A DNA stretch of 64,000 nt, from assembly GCA_009746045.1 (NCBI GenBank), contig RPFO01000667.1, positions 2,402,317-2,466,316 on the forward strand, in the 5' to 3' direction. The position numbers were made by a program, and so were the translations under genes. This document shows positions 10,380 through 19,784 of the stretch, one piece after another. Under the pieces are notes generated by a model. The model was not told the DNA's origin. It did no database searches and saw only the letters and a program-made list of their open reading frames with translations. Position 1 is the stretch's first letter, and each line of letters starts with the position of its first letter. The DNA comes from Mesostigma viride. Its lineage: Eukaryota; Streptophyta; Mesostigmatophyceae; Mesostigmatales; Mesostigmataceae.

Positions 10380-11247
10380 CCTTGCGTACCTCATGCTCCC
10401 GGAGGGCTGCCTGAAAGGCAGCCTCATCCTCGGGATGTCAGGGAGTGGGTCTCCCATGATCATAGCAGGCCGGACAGGACAGTCCGCCTCTTTGCCCTTC
10501 CTCGAGCCCAGGGCCAGCAGTCCCTCCTTGTACTGCAGGGTTGGGGGGAGAGGGTTTCTTGCTGGTGGTTTCCAGCGGGGGGGCTTCTTCAGCTACCACC
10601 CCATGTTTGGCCAAGATGGCCTCCGTGACCCTGGCTTGGGTAGGGAGGACATGGTTTTAAATGTGCTGACCGAGCAAGCTCGGCCAGGTCTTGACATCCG
10701 CATATTGCATCGGATAGTCAGCATTTTTGAGGAGGTCACGTACCGCTGAGTGGCCTCGCGGTACGCTCCGCCATCGCCTGGTGGGTGGCCAGGCGACGGG
10801 CGGCCTCCTCCTCATATTCTTGCCGCTTAGCGGCGAGCCGAAAAGCCGCCTCTCGGCGGACCTCCGGTCTCGCTGCCTCGCTCGGCGTTCTTCATTGCCA
10901 CCAGCGCGGCCTGCTCGACCGCCAGGAGCGCTGGGGTAAGATTGATCTCAGTCTCCCCATCGGGGAGACTGGCAGTGTCGAGACCTCATCGTCGGACATT
11001 GGTTGTCCTCCGATGGGCTCCAGGTTTACGCACCACCCGTGCGAGTTTAATGCTCTCCATGTCCTTCTTCTTGCGAAGAAGGGACGGGTCGCCCAAACGT
11101 TAGCTCAATGTGGTTGTGTCCCTGGGCGAAAGGGACATTGAGGTTTGATGTGGCGGGACGAAAGGTAATCGTCCCGTCCGGCGCCACCGAGCCGTCTGAC
11201 GGGGCATAGCTCCCGAATAGTTGGCAACGGGGGCCGACTGGGGAGCC
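10380..11247 (-). other. Degenerate gag 5' region
   Basis: It lies between the first short ORF and the gag frames. Short Ala/Arg/Glu-rich frames on the minus strand suggest decayed coiled-coil coding sequence, but no single frame is open. Confidence 0.3.
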
Positions 11248-11580
11248 TCAGTGGGGTTTACCACCGAGGTCTCCGCAGCCATGGCCGCGCCAGCCGTGGT
11301 TGCGGCTGGGGCAGCCGCCGGAGTCGAGGGTAAGCCGGTCCCCCGGGGGGAGCCGTCTCGGCCTCCGGCCTCTCAGGGAGGGGGGTAGGTCGGTCGGCTT
11401 TGCAGCCGCCGTCCCCTCGTCCTGGCAACATTGTGAGTCTTTTTGTTCTTTTTCTTTTTCTTGGAAATGGCCGCATCGCCAGCCGGCTTCTGTTGTTGTC
11501 TTGGGCATCCGCCGATCCTGCCCATCATCATCCTCGTTGTAGGTAAGCTTCTTAGCGACATTCTTGTTCGTGATAGCCAT
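11248..11580 (-). pseudogene. First ORF of the LTR element, frame-disrupted
   Basis: The ATG lies only 18 bases inside the 5' LTR. The product begins MAITNKNVAKKLTYNEDDD, and after about residue 30 a lysine-rich run (KKKKKNKK) appears in a neighbouring frame, so one indel is likely. It is probably the original gag start. No known domain is seen. Confidence 0.4.
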
Positions 11581-11598
11581 GGTAGCAAATAAAATTCA

Positions 11599-12071
11599 AG
11601 TTAGAATGCGGTGGGATATATTGCTTGAGAACACTGAAGGCTGTGAGCAATGAATTGCTTGGTTCATTAGAAAATAGGTTTACCCTTTATCAACGTTCCT
11701 CTCACCGGCTGCGCCGCCAGTGACCGTTGGGTGCAGACCGTTGGCCCGAGGCCGCACGATGACAGGTCGCAGTCTAGTCACTGCATCGTGCGATCACAGA
11801 TCAATGCACGCTGCAGTACGGTCCCTATCTAGGATACTCTAGTACCGTCCAATGACAGGACACTACGTATACTGGGTACTGACATCTGTCACGTACCTCA
11901 GTACCCAAAGTACCTATCTAGGGAAACGTATGCGACTCGACTAGCATTCCTATCTGCATAGCCCACGTGGTATTTATATTCACATACCAACGTAGGTTTA
12001 CAAGGCTTATTCATACGTTGTATTCACAATGCCTTTGAGACTTAGTCTACAGCAAAGCATGGAGACTAACT
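11599..12071 (-). repeat. 5' LTR (473 bp) of the 2715-12071 element
   Basis: It matches 2715-3187 in length and sequence with about five substitutions seen. It is directly followed by CCATG (12072-12076), the right target-site duplication. Confidence 0.85.
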
Positions 12072-12076
12072 CCATG

Positions 12077-13133
12077 ATCTTGTCCTGGAGCTCCACAAAA
12101 CGTGGCTCGGGCAGTGGCTTGTACTGAGCATGTCTGCAAGCATCTCAACCCGTGGGAGGTGAGACACCAGGATGGTGCCATCAGCGACGGACCTTCTCCC
12201 GGATGAAGTGGAACTTGACATCAATGTGCTTCGTCCCCCTGGGATGGACGGGGTCCCGTGTCAGCCGGGCGACCGCAGCGGTGTTGTCACAAAGCTGCCA
12301 GTGACCTCAGTGGATCAGCCCTGGGGCCGGATCTCCCAGCTCCTTAATGATGGTGAGGAGAGGGACCACCTGCTGCGTGACATGCCGCACACGGCCATGT
12401 ACTCGGCCTCGCAGATAGACAGGGCGATGGTAGATTGCTTGCGGCTGGTCCATTCCACCGCTGCATCCCGGTACATGACCACATTCCCAATGATCGCCGG
12501 ACTTCCGGGCCACCTTGTCGTTTGCCCAGTCCGCGTCGGAGTAAGCCACCAGTCCCCCCTGTCCCTTGTAGGTCAAGCCCAGGTCCTTGGTGTGTACCAG
12601 GTACTGGAGCACCCAGCGGGCTAGAGCCAGGTCGTTCGTGTCGGGCTTCTGCATCTTCTGGGACAGCTAGCGCAGGTTGACCACAAATGCCAGGTGACAG
12701 GCCGGGTCCAAGACATGGCATCAACATGATGGCCCTGTCATGCTAATTGGTAGGTGCCGGTGTCGTCCGCACTGAGCAGCCCCCCCTCACCACGGGGGGT
12801 GTCGGGGGTCATGGGCGTCCACACCGCCCGTCGGAGGGGAGACACCAAAGCAAGGGCCTCGATGTAGGGGCCCTGGTGGAGGTGCACCGTGCACGCCGAC
12901 AGATCGAGGACCAAGGAGACCCTCAGGAAAAGCGAGGGAGTGTCGGACTCAGTGATCCGAAAACGGTGGGAAAGCCGCTGCGTCCACTGGGACAACCACT
13001 CCGCGGAGGGGAGGGAGACCAGCAGGTCGTCCACGTGGACGAAAGTGAAGCCGCCCGCGTACAGGAACAGGCACGTGTCGGACACGTTGTGAGAGGTGAT
13101 GATGCTTTGGCTATGGCTGTCTGCTTCAGTCAT
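12077..13133 (-). pseudogene. Old Copia RT-RNase H remnant
   Basis: Minus-strand frames carry the Copia RT end (FTFVHVDDLL, then ITESDTPSLFL, about 12738-13060) and RNase H start (YLVHTKDLGL, SDADWANDK, about 12470-12620). These are the same motifs, in the same order, as in the intact Copia at 44501-48844, so both belong to one lineage. Several frameshifts and the missing 5' part show it is dead. Its 3' end was displaced to 2577-2714 by the LTR element. Confidence 0.75.
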
Positions 13134-13279
13134 ATTATGTCATCCAGTCATGATGTTTGATGCATGTTTGATGCAGTATAACTTATACAACACCTATTTT
13201 CAACGTTTTCACCCTCCTAGCTCATTATGGCCCCGTTTATGGGGCTCGTGTCGTTGCGTCATGTTGTGAAAAATTAAAA

Positions 13280-13715
13280 AATAAAAATCTAACATATCTC
13301 CGTTGGGAGTACATGTACTGCACATATCCCTGAGAAGGGGCATATGGCTTTTAATGCATTCTGGGCTACTTCCTGCAAGGGTAGGGTGTAAACTACACCT
13401 GCTCTGGGTGCACCTGCACCACTATGTATGTATTCCAGCACCTAAGGTGCGGACGTAGGGTAGAGGATCATCATGGCTAAACAATGGCTAGGGCATGGCT
13501 TCTCAGCAGAGAATAGCTCTCTGCATAGGCAGAGCTTGGCTAAATTTTTAATGCATCATCCATAGGGAGTCCCATTATAGGCGCGCATGCGCGTAGTAGG
13601 CGTGAGCCACGTGCTAGGCTAGGCCTGACTAGTCTACACTACGTACTACTGTTATATATTCCCTAGCCTGGGGTTGCTGGGTGGCAGGGGGCGCCTGCCA
13701 GGGCTCTCATTTGCA
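13280..13715 (+). repeat. Dispersed repeat family A, copy
   Basis: It begins near TATCTCCGTTGGGAGTACATG and runs through CTGCTCTGGGTGCACCTGCA and CAGAGCTTGGCTAA to a GGGGGCGCCTGCCAGGG end. Related copies are at 14690-15140, 31150-31435, 55975-56435, 57800-58120 and, inverted, 62260-62430. There is no ORF. It may be a LINE 3' tail or a non-autonomous element. Confidence 0.6.
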
Positions 13716-13724
13716 TGTTGAACA

Positions 13725-14158
13725 TCATTTGAAAGTGCTGTCCTCCGGCTTTTTGCCTTTGCACCGTGTGCAGTTCTTGGACGTTTGGAATCATGGCGTG
13801 GCTAACGTGATGACTGACTAGCTACCTTTTCAGTGGTTTTCCATTAATTTGCGGGTATTTCCTCGTAAATGGTGGGAGAGCGATCGCAGCAATGGTGCTC
13901 ACCACTAGACACTCCCGGCCAGTTAGGCTCGAAACACACGCCCTGATCAAGCATGCTGTTTCCGGCCCCACCGTCTAGGTCATCTAGTCGCTCTACACGT
14001 AAGCCAGCCATAATTTCAATGCACAAGGATACACATTTCCATCACCATTCATCTTCATCATCCTGAACGACTCGAACACGCGGACAAGATAAAGGCAGGC
14101 TCGAGCTACCATGGTCCGGGTTCTCCCGATTTCTGGCCTGCGCTGGTTGTCTCCTTGA
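13725..14158. repeat. Dispersed repeat family B, copy 1
   Basis: A direct repeat of about 430 bases, nearly identical to 63052-63478. At 63052 the repeat follows a reverse-transcriptase C-terminal fragment, so it may be the 3' end of that element. The copy here is truncated just before TTTGAAAGTGCTG. It ends with the recurring 20-mer block (reverse strand) at 14125-14158. Confidence 0.65.
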
Positions 14159-14380
14159 TACATGTTGTGAAGGGCTCTCATTTTTCCCACTGCGCTGTAC
14201 TGCGTTGTGTTTGTGATGCTAATGAAAAATAGCTCCAGTGGCCCAATGGGCCTGAGTTTTGTTCCACAGAGCCTGCATATGTTGCCCATAGCTCGGGCAA
14301 GAAGCCATGTTTTTCTCATGAACCATTTGTTAATAAGCCCATGCTCCGTGACTCGGACCCAACGGGAGCACGAGTCCAAT

Positions 14381-14437
14381 TAATTAATTAATTAATTAAT
14401 TAATTAATTAATTAATTAATTAATTAATTAATTAATC
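14381..14437. repeat. (TTAA)n microsatellite
   Basis: About 14 tandem TTAA units. Shorter TTAA runs flank many of the dispersed repeats in the window. Confidence 0.9.
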
Positions 14438-14689
14438 AATAAGCCCATGACTGGTGACCTAGGGTCAGCAAATCGCGGTCATGGTCACACCCCCCTGTAT
14501 TCAAGCCAGTGTATCTCTCTTATGATGAATTAGCATTTTGTAGGTCTGAGTAAATCGTTTGATTTATGGGCTTTCAGGAAAGTATACACATTAATTAATT
14601 AATTAATAGACACGTGACTGCGTCACGTGAGCATAAGTCCGCAGTGGGAGGGGAACATGGGATGGAATGGATTAATTAATTAATTAAAA

Positions 14690-15140
14690 TCATAGCTCCG
14701 TGGGGAGCATATGTAACACATAGCCGTGAGAAAGGGGCATCTATGGGTTTGTAATACAATCAGGGCGACAACCTGCAGGTGTAGGATGTACAACTATCAC
14801 CTGCTCTGGGTGCACTAGGTGCACCTGCACCTCCATGATGGTTCATGCCTCCTAAACAAGCACAGGCACCCAGGGGGGGCTTGAGGAGAGGGCCTAGAAG
14901 GCCTGCATGACATATGGGGTGGAAGGTATGTGGCTAGGCTATACGGCTAGGGTACACATGGCCTCTCAGCAGGGAGTAACTCCCTGCATGGGCAAAGCAT
15001 GACTCGACATTGCTACGGCTATTGCAAGGGCGGGTGTGGGCCCATCACGTAGGCATACATGGCCACGTCACTAAGCTTTCTAGTCTACACTACTGCCATA
15101 TATTCCCTAGGCTGGGGTGGCTGGGGTTGCAGGGGTCGCC
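14690..15140 (+). repeat. Diverged copy of repeat family A
   Basis: It shares CTGCTCTGGGTGCAC and the ATATTCCCTAG...GGGGTGGCTGGGG ending with 13280-13715, but differs by many substitutions and an insertion. Confidence 0.5.
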
Positions 15141-15449
15141 TGCCAGGGCTTGTGGGCGACGTAGATGTCCGCCCCCTTCCAGTAGACCGGCTTCTGCCCC
15201 GCCGTGACTCTGCCGAAGCTGGAGGTAGGTCGGCCATAACTCCCGTCGCCGTTGTTGCTGCGTCAAGGTCAAGTCGTCGTCCAGCGTGTAGGCGGTCCCC
15301 CCAAGCCGCTTGCGACACTTGAGGAACTCCATCTTATCCGCCATGGTGTCAAAGGTGAGGAGCAAGGGGGAGGGGCCGGCCTGACCCCGCGAGCGGGGAA
15401 GGCGGGTCACCCCCCGCGGCTTGCCCTTACCAGTGATAGCCATGGGGAC
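15090..15449 (-). pseudogene. LINE ORF1-like protein, C-terminal half
   Basis: The minus-strand frame has MADKMEFLKCRKRLGGTAY, YTLDDDLTLTQQQRRRELWP and, one frame over, KPVYWKGADIYVAHKPW before a stop. This matches the C-terminal part of LINE ORF1 proteins (RNA-binding domain followed by the LDEDLT-type motif). The upstream half is at 24906-25640. The Gypsy element sits between them with a 5-bp target duplication, and removing it restores one continuous reading frame across the junction. Confidence 0.65.
15445..15449. repeat. Left target-site duplication GGGAC of the Gypsy element
   Basis: GGGAC precedes the left LTR and recurs at 24901-24905 after the right LTR. Confidence 0.85.
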
Positions 15450-16230
15450 TGTAACGACTAAAAATGATCATCAGCATCATCCACAGTCCAATATGAAAGA
15501 TCTTTTACCTGGGTTGCTTTCTTGAGTTGCAGAACTTCAAGTATCCGAGCAACGTTGAGATGGAAATTCCACAGCACGTGATTTAGGGAATCACACCCCT
15601 TGTAGACACAAAGACAAGCTCGTGTATAGACGACCTCTGTGGAACTGAAGGACGTCTATATAGCCAAGGGGCTCTTATGGATTGGACAACAAAGCCAAGC
15701 TTTATTATACCATGGTGAATCAAAACCAACGTAGCAACAATGGCGACCCCACGTCCTTGATATCGACGTGCTTGTCGAGCTTGCTCCAACCTTAGCCTGA
15801 AGAGAACCAATCAGAACCATGGAATCCTATACAAGATCTTCGTATCCATCCTAGTCACACAAAACAGAACAACACCACACACAGCCTGGCAGAATCTTTT
15901 CATGAGATCCTAAATCTGTCGTGAGCACTGAAGTCCCAAAGGAGCATTTAAGACTCAATAGTACCAACTAACAAACTACAACCCCACGTGGATCAGGCCA
16001 CGACCAATGAGGGCTCCTATCAGTAGTATCAGCCAACAAACTACAACCCTACGTGGATCAGGCCACGACCAATGAGGGTTCCTATCAGTTGGCTGACAAA
16101 GTATCAGCTCCAAGTACCGTCGTCTTAGAAACCTCATAACTTTCTCAATACTGATCCAAAAGTCCTCGAATAAAAGCCAAACATTCACAAAACAAAGGAT
16201 GTAACAACAAAGTCATTTTTGCTTGTTACA
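15450..16230 (-). repeat. 3' LTR of the Gypsy element (781 bp)
   Basis: It starts TGTAAC and ends GTTACA, and matches 24118-24900. It contains an internal near-repeat (CAACAAACTACAACCC..GTGGATCAGG, about 15967-16090) present twice in both LTRs. Confidence 0.9.
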
Positions 16231-16250
16231 TATCTCCCCCTCAAAACTGG
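16231..16250 (-). promoter_or_regulatory. Polypurine tract of the Gypsy element
   Basis: Read on the minus strand, GAGGGGGAGATA directly precedes the 3' LTR. This is where plus-strand DNA synthesis would start. Confidence 0.65.
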
Positions 16251-16620
16251 ACCTCCCAGGTCCAATAGCCAACTCTTGAAGGCAGAGGAACATTGAACAG
16301 AAATCCACCATCTCTTGGGAAAAGCAGATGGGTTTTTACATCCCTGAAACAGGGCCTCCTATCTCATAAACATCTAGTCACAGGTCTCTACAGCAAACAA
16401 GTCACTACCTTATCTACTATAAAGCCAGATAAACACATCTCATAATACAAGGTCTTCCATTCAGCATCCTGGAACCTGGAACTCTGGACTGGAACATCAG
16501 AACTGGACTGGAGCCCCCCCCATCATCCATCCTGGAATCCCCCCCTCACACCACAATCCAAAGCACCTTCCATGCTCTTCCCCCATCCTTCCCCATCCTC
16601 TTCCTGCACAGCTCTGTTCT

Positions 16621-17763
16621 TCACAGGCTATACCAATCCCCATTCACACCATCCTTGCCCCTGGTCCCAAACAAGGGAAACTGCTCCACCATGTGAACCA
16701 AGTCTGGCCAGTTCCTGCTGACCTGCAGCACCATGCACGTCTCTGCAGCCCCTGCTGCCATCTGGGCAACATAACGCAGGCATGTCCCTGGGTAGGAGAG
16801 AAGCACCACAGACTGGCTCTCAGGATCCATCACCCAAGTAGAAGACGTCTTGTGCCTGCTCACCCATGACCTGTACGCCCACCAGAACTGGAGAAAGGTC
16901 TTGACCACTGACCACTTAGCACCTATCAAAGGCACCAACACCCTCAATGGGGTCAGACGAACCTTGAGCTCCATGGTGTACTTAGGCAACCCTGGGCTGC
17001 AGAAAAGGTTGGATGTCTCCAAAGGGAAGCACCCTTGACCGAGCTGGAAGAAGAAGGAGCCAAGTCAAAGTCTCCCTGCTGACTGAAAACTCCAACAACT
17101 CCATGTAGGAGGCCTCACCCATGCTCACTGGCTGGAACTGCATGAAGGCTCCTTTCAAAGCCTCAGGCAAGGTGGTCAACATATCCTGCCCCTCTGCAGG
17201 TCTCATGTCAATCTCAGGTCCTGGAGTCAAGGCAAACATCCTGTGCAACAGGTGGCCCACAAAAGGAGAGCCAATCTCATACAGGCTGGTGTGCAACTGA
17301 GACAAGACCTCCTCCACATAACCCTCAGGGCTCACTTCCCCCTCCTCCCTGTTAAGGGCAGCCACTGCCTTGGCCAGCGTCTCACAATGCTCACAAGGTC
17401 CCGTGCACTTCCTGTGATCCACATAGGCCACCACATTCTTGACAGGTACCACATGACGAGGAATCTGAATGATGGGAGTGCTGCTGGAGCTGAGAGCTAT
17501 GTTAACACCACTCCCCATCTGGGGCTGGGACAAGGACAACCCCTGAAGAAGCTCCTGTAGCTTATCCTGCTTGGAGATCACTGAATGCAAGAGCTTGTTA
17601 ATGGTATCCATCTGCTGACCCCTCCTAAGGTCACGCCTGACAATACTGTCAAACAGGGATTCCACATAACTCATGGGGTTGGGGTCTCTGGATGCATACC
17701 CGTGACCCCTTCCTCCGTGGTGGCGCCCAGGCCCAAGTTGGGGTACGTGAACTCCTCCTCCAT
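16621..17763 (-). pseudogene. Extra ORF between integrase and 3' LTR, frame-disrupted
   Basis: It starts about 35 bases after the integrase stop. A plausible ATG at 17763 gives MEEEFTYPNLGLGA in one frame. The longer frame (to 16982) then has PMSYVESLFDSIVRR and a helix QDKLQELLQGLS, a CTGPCEHCETL cysteine cluster and an acidic, leucine-rich end. A third frame (17022-16621) continues with TYPGTCLRYVA-like sequence. Together about 380 codons need two frame corrections. No transmembrane segment or envelope motif is seen. The function is unknown. It may be a late gag-like or accessory protein of this lineage. Confidence 0.45.
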
Positions 17764-17798
17764 CTGGGACCACACAGCATGCACGAAGAAACCATTCG

Positions 17799-19691
17799 TT
17801 AGTCTTGAGATATAGGAAGGGGAGCAGTGGTTTTCACCAACTCAGTATACCAAGAAGGAAGAGTGAGCCCCTTCTTTTGGCAATACTCCTGGACCACCTC
17901 ATGGCAGTGAGTCAAGTCAGACAACCACAGCCATGTGGCAGTAGACTCTAACTCTCCTTTCCAGTGCACCTTAAACTGCAGCTGCTTGGTCCTACCCTTT
18001 CCTTTGACTCTGTGAGCCACCAGCTGCTCCACTTCATATATCCTCTCCCCCTCAGAAAGGCGTCCCTGCAAGGTGTTGCGTTTATACAGTTTGAGCTGGG
18101 CCAGGTGAAACACATTAGTCTTAAGCCTCCAGTGGGAAGGCACCTGGACTTGAACTACAGTCCCATAGTGGAAGGTGTCCAGGACAGGGTAAGGTCCCAA
18201 CCACAAGGGTTGCAGTTTCCTGCATTGCTCCTTTTCAGGTAGCACACGATTAGCCTCCAAGAGCACCAGGTCACCAGGAGCCACAAAGGTGTGTGTAGCC
18301 AACATCTGTTGCCAAGCATTGTTTAAATACTTGTCCTGTGCATGCAACATCTGAGCAGCAACCATACTGTGAGCTTCCTGGAAGGATGCAATCAACTGGT
18401 GGACAGAGGTTAGGCGTCTTCTGAAGGGGCCTTCAGCATCCCTATCAGGTAACTCCAGGTCAAATGGAGTCAAGGGGCACTGGCCATGGCAAATGACAAA
18501 TGGAGACATTTGGTGAGGAGCCAGGGGTGAGTTGTTGATGGCAAACTCTATGAAGGGAAGTTTCTTGTCCCATTCCTTGTTATCATGGGTACAATAGTGC
18601 TTCTGGCATTCCCGTACAATACGGTTCAGCCTCTCCACAGCCCCCGTGCTGGCACACCTGTATGCTACTCCAAAGGCCAACTTAGTGTCTAGGATGTCAA
18701 AGAAGGACTTCCAAAACCCAGACATCCACAAGGGATCCTGGTCAGTGATGATTACACGTGGCATGCCATGCAATCTGTACACCTCCTTCATGAACAACTC
18801 TACACACTGGGCAGCTGTGAGATGGGCATTGCAGGGGATGAGGTGGCACATTCTAGACAGCCTGTCCATCACCACTAGTATCCTGTCATTGCCAGCATCA
18901 GAAACAGGCAAGCCACAAATGAAGTCCATGGTCACACTGATCCAGGGTCGAAGGGGAATAGGCATGGCCATAGGAAAGATAGGCACTGCCTGAGTCCTAA
19001 CCTTATTCCTTTGGCATGAGTCACAGGAAGCCACATAGGCTTTGATATCACGAAACATGCCAGGCCACCAAAACCTCTCTTGTACTTCATGGAGAAGCTT
19101 AGCATACCCAGGATGACACGCAGTCACGTCGTCATGGAAGCAATGCAACACAGTGGGAATGGCCATTTCTGGCACATAGACCTTCCTGGTCACTACATGA
19201 TCTGCATCCTGGGTGTGGACATACAGGACTCCCTCCCAGTACTCCACAGGCCTGTTACCAAAGCTTCCTTCCTGAATGGCCTTAGTGGCCAGGTCCTCAG
19301 TTTTAGTGAAGGCCTTAATCACGTCCAGCAGGGCTATACTCATAGGGTTAGGCAGGACTAGCTGTTTGCCAGGTCCTAAAGGCTGCAGCTGCAGCACCTC
19401 ACCCTCCTGCAGGTGACTAGTGACTAGATGCTTGGATGACAGAACATCAGCCACAGGTGTACGTGACTTCCCCTTGATCTCAGCTGCCAATCCTCTAGAC
19501 TTGGTCAGCATCCCTGGCTCCAGTATCCACTTCCTGGGCCGTCCCTTCCCCCTCCTAGGATTCTCTGTGCTTGGTTGTGTTGTGAGAGTGGGCTGGCTAC
19601 CAGCAGAACCCTCCCTAAGACTGCTCTGCAGTGACTGACCCCCACCCTGGACGCCTGTCGACCCTGGGACAGAGCCCTGGTCAATGAGCAT
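17799..19691 (-). CDS. Gypsy integrase with C-terminal chromodomain
   Basis: 630 codons. The zinc-binding N-domain shows H-x3-5-H and C-x2-C (CFHDDVTACHPGY, then SCDSCQRNK, about residues 165-205). The DDE core follows: VTMDFICGLP, IITDQDPLW and GAVERLNRIV give the two Asp and the Glu. A GPY/F-like segment (LGPYPVLD) leads into a chromodomain near residues 560-620 (VEQLVAHRV, FKVHWKG, TWLWLSDL). Integrase inserts the cDNA, and the chromodomain is known to steer chromoviruses to marked chromatin. It is in the same frame as the RT gene, separated by three stop codons. Confidence 0.9.
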   Translation of the reverse strand: MLIDQGSVPGSTGVQGGGQSLQSSLREGSAGSQPTLTTQPSTENPRRGKGRPRKWILEPGMLTKSRGLAAEIKGKSRTPVADVLSSKHLVTSHLQEGEVLQLQPLGPGKQLVLPNPMSIALLDVIKAFTKTEDLATKAIQEGSFGNRPVEYWEGVLYVHTQDADHVVTRKVYVPEMAIPTVLHCFHDDVTACHPGYAKLLHEVQERFWWPGMFRDIKAYVASCDSCQRNKVRTQAVPIFPMAMPIPLRPWISVTMDFICGLPVSDAGNDRILVVMDRLSRMCHLIPCNAHLTAAQCVELFMKEVYRLHGMPRVIITDQDPLWMSGFWKSFFDILDTKLAFGVAYRCASTGAVERLNRIVRECQKHYCTHDNKEWDKKLPFIEFAINNSPLAPHQMSPFVICHGQCPLTPFDLELPDRDAEGPFRRRLTSVHQLIASFQEAHSMVAAQMLHAQDKYLNNAWQQMLATHTFVAPGDLVLLEANRVLPEKEQCRKLQPLWLGPYPVLDTFHYGTVVQVQVPSHWRLKTNVFHLAQLKLYKRNTLQGRLSEGERIYEVEQLVAHRVKGKGRTKQLQFKVHWKGELESTATWLWLSDLTHCHEVVQEYCQKKGLTLPSWYTELVKTTAPLPISQD

Positions 19692-19724
19692 CTCGTGACT
19701 AAAGCTAGCCTCTACAGGGGTGGC

Positions 19725-19784
19725 TCAGCTTGGAGGTTTGCTGGTTAGCTGCCTGTGCCCTGGTGACAGCACCACACTCTACTA
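19725..19784 (-). other. Three in-frame stops between RNase H and integrase
   Basis: TAG TAG at 19784-19779 and TGA at 19727-19725 interrupt a reading frame otherwise shared by 22142-19785 and 19691-17799. Either this copy's pol is mutated or the family expresses integrase separately. Confidence 0.8.

Larger units (their letters stand above)
2715..12071 (-). mobile_element. Complete LTR retrotransposon with Copia-like RT and unusual gene order
   Basis: Two direct repeats of 473 bp (2715-3187 and 11599-12071) flank gag, integrase and protease-RT-RNase H genes read on the minus strand, with a 5-bp target duplication. I count about five differences between the LTRs, so the insertion is fairly recent. 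The LTRs begin AGTTAG and end CTAACT rather than TG...CA. No tRNA-like primer site or polypurine tract is evident next to them. Minus-strand order is gag, integrase, then protease plus RT. Frame breaks in gag and integrase and a 1.7-kb insert at 5806-7534 suggest this copy is no longer functional. The lineage is not recognised. Confidence 0.8.
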
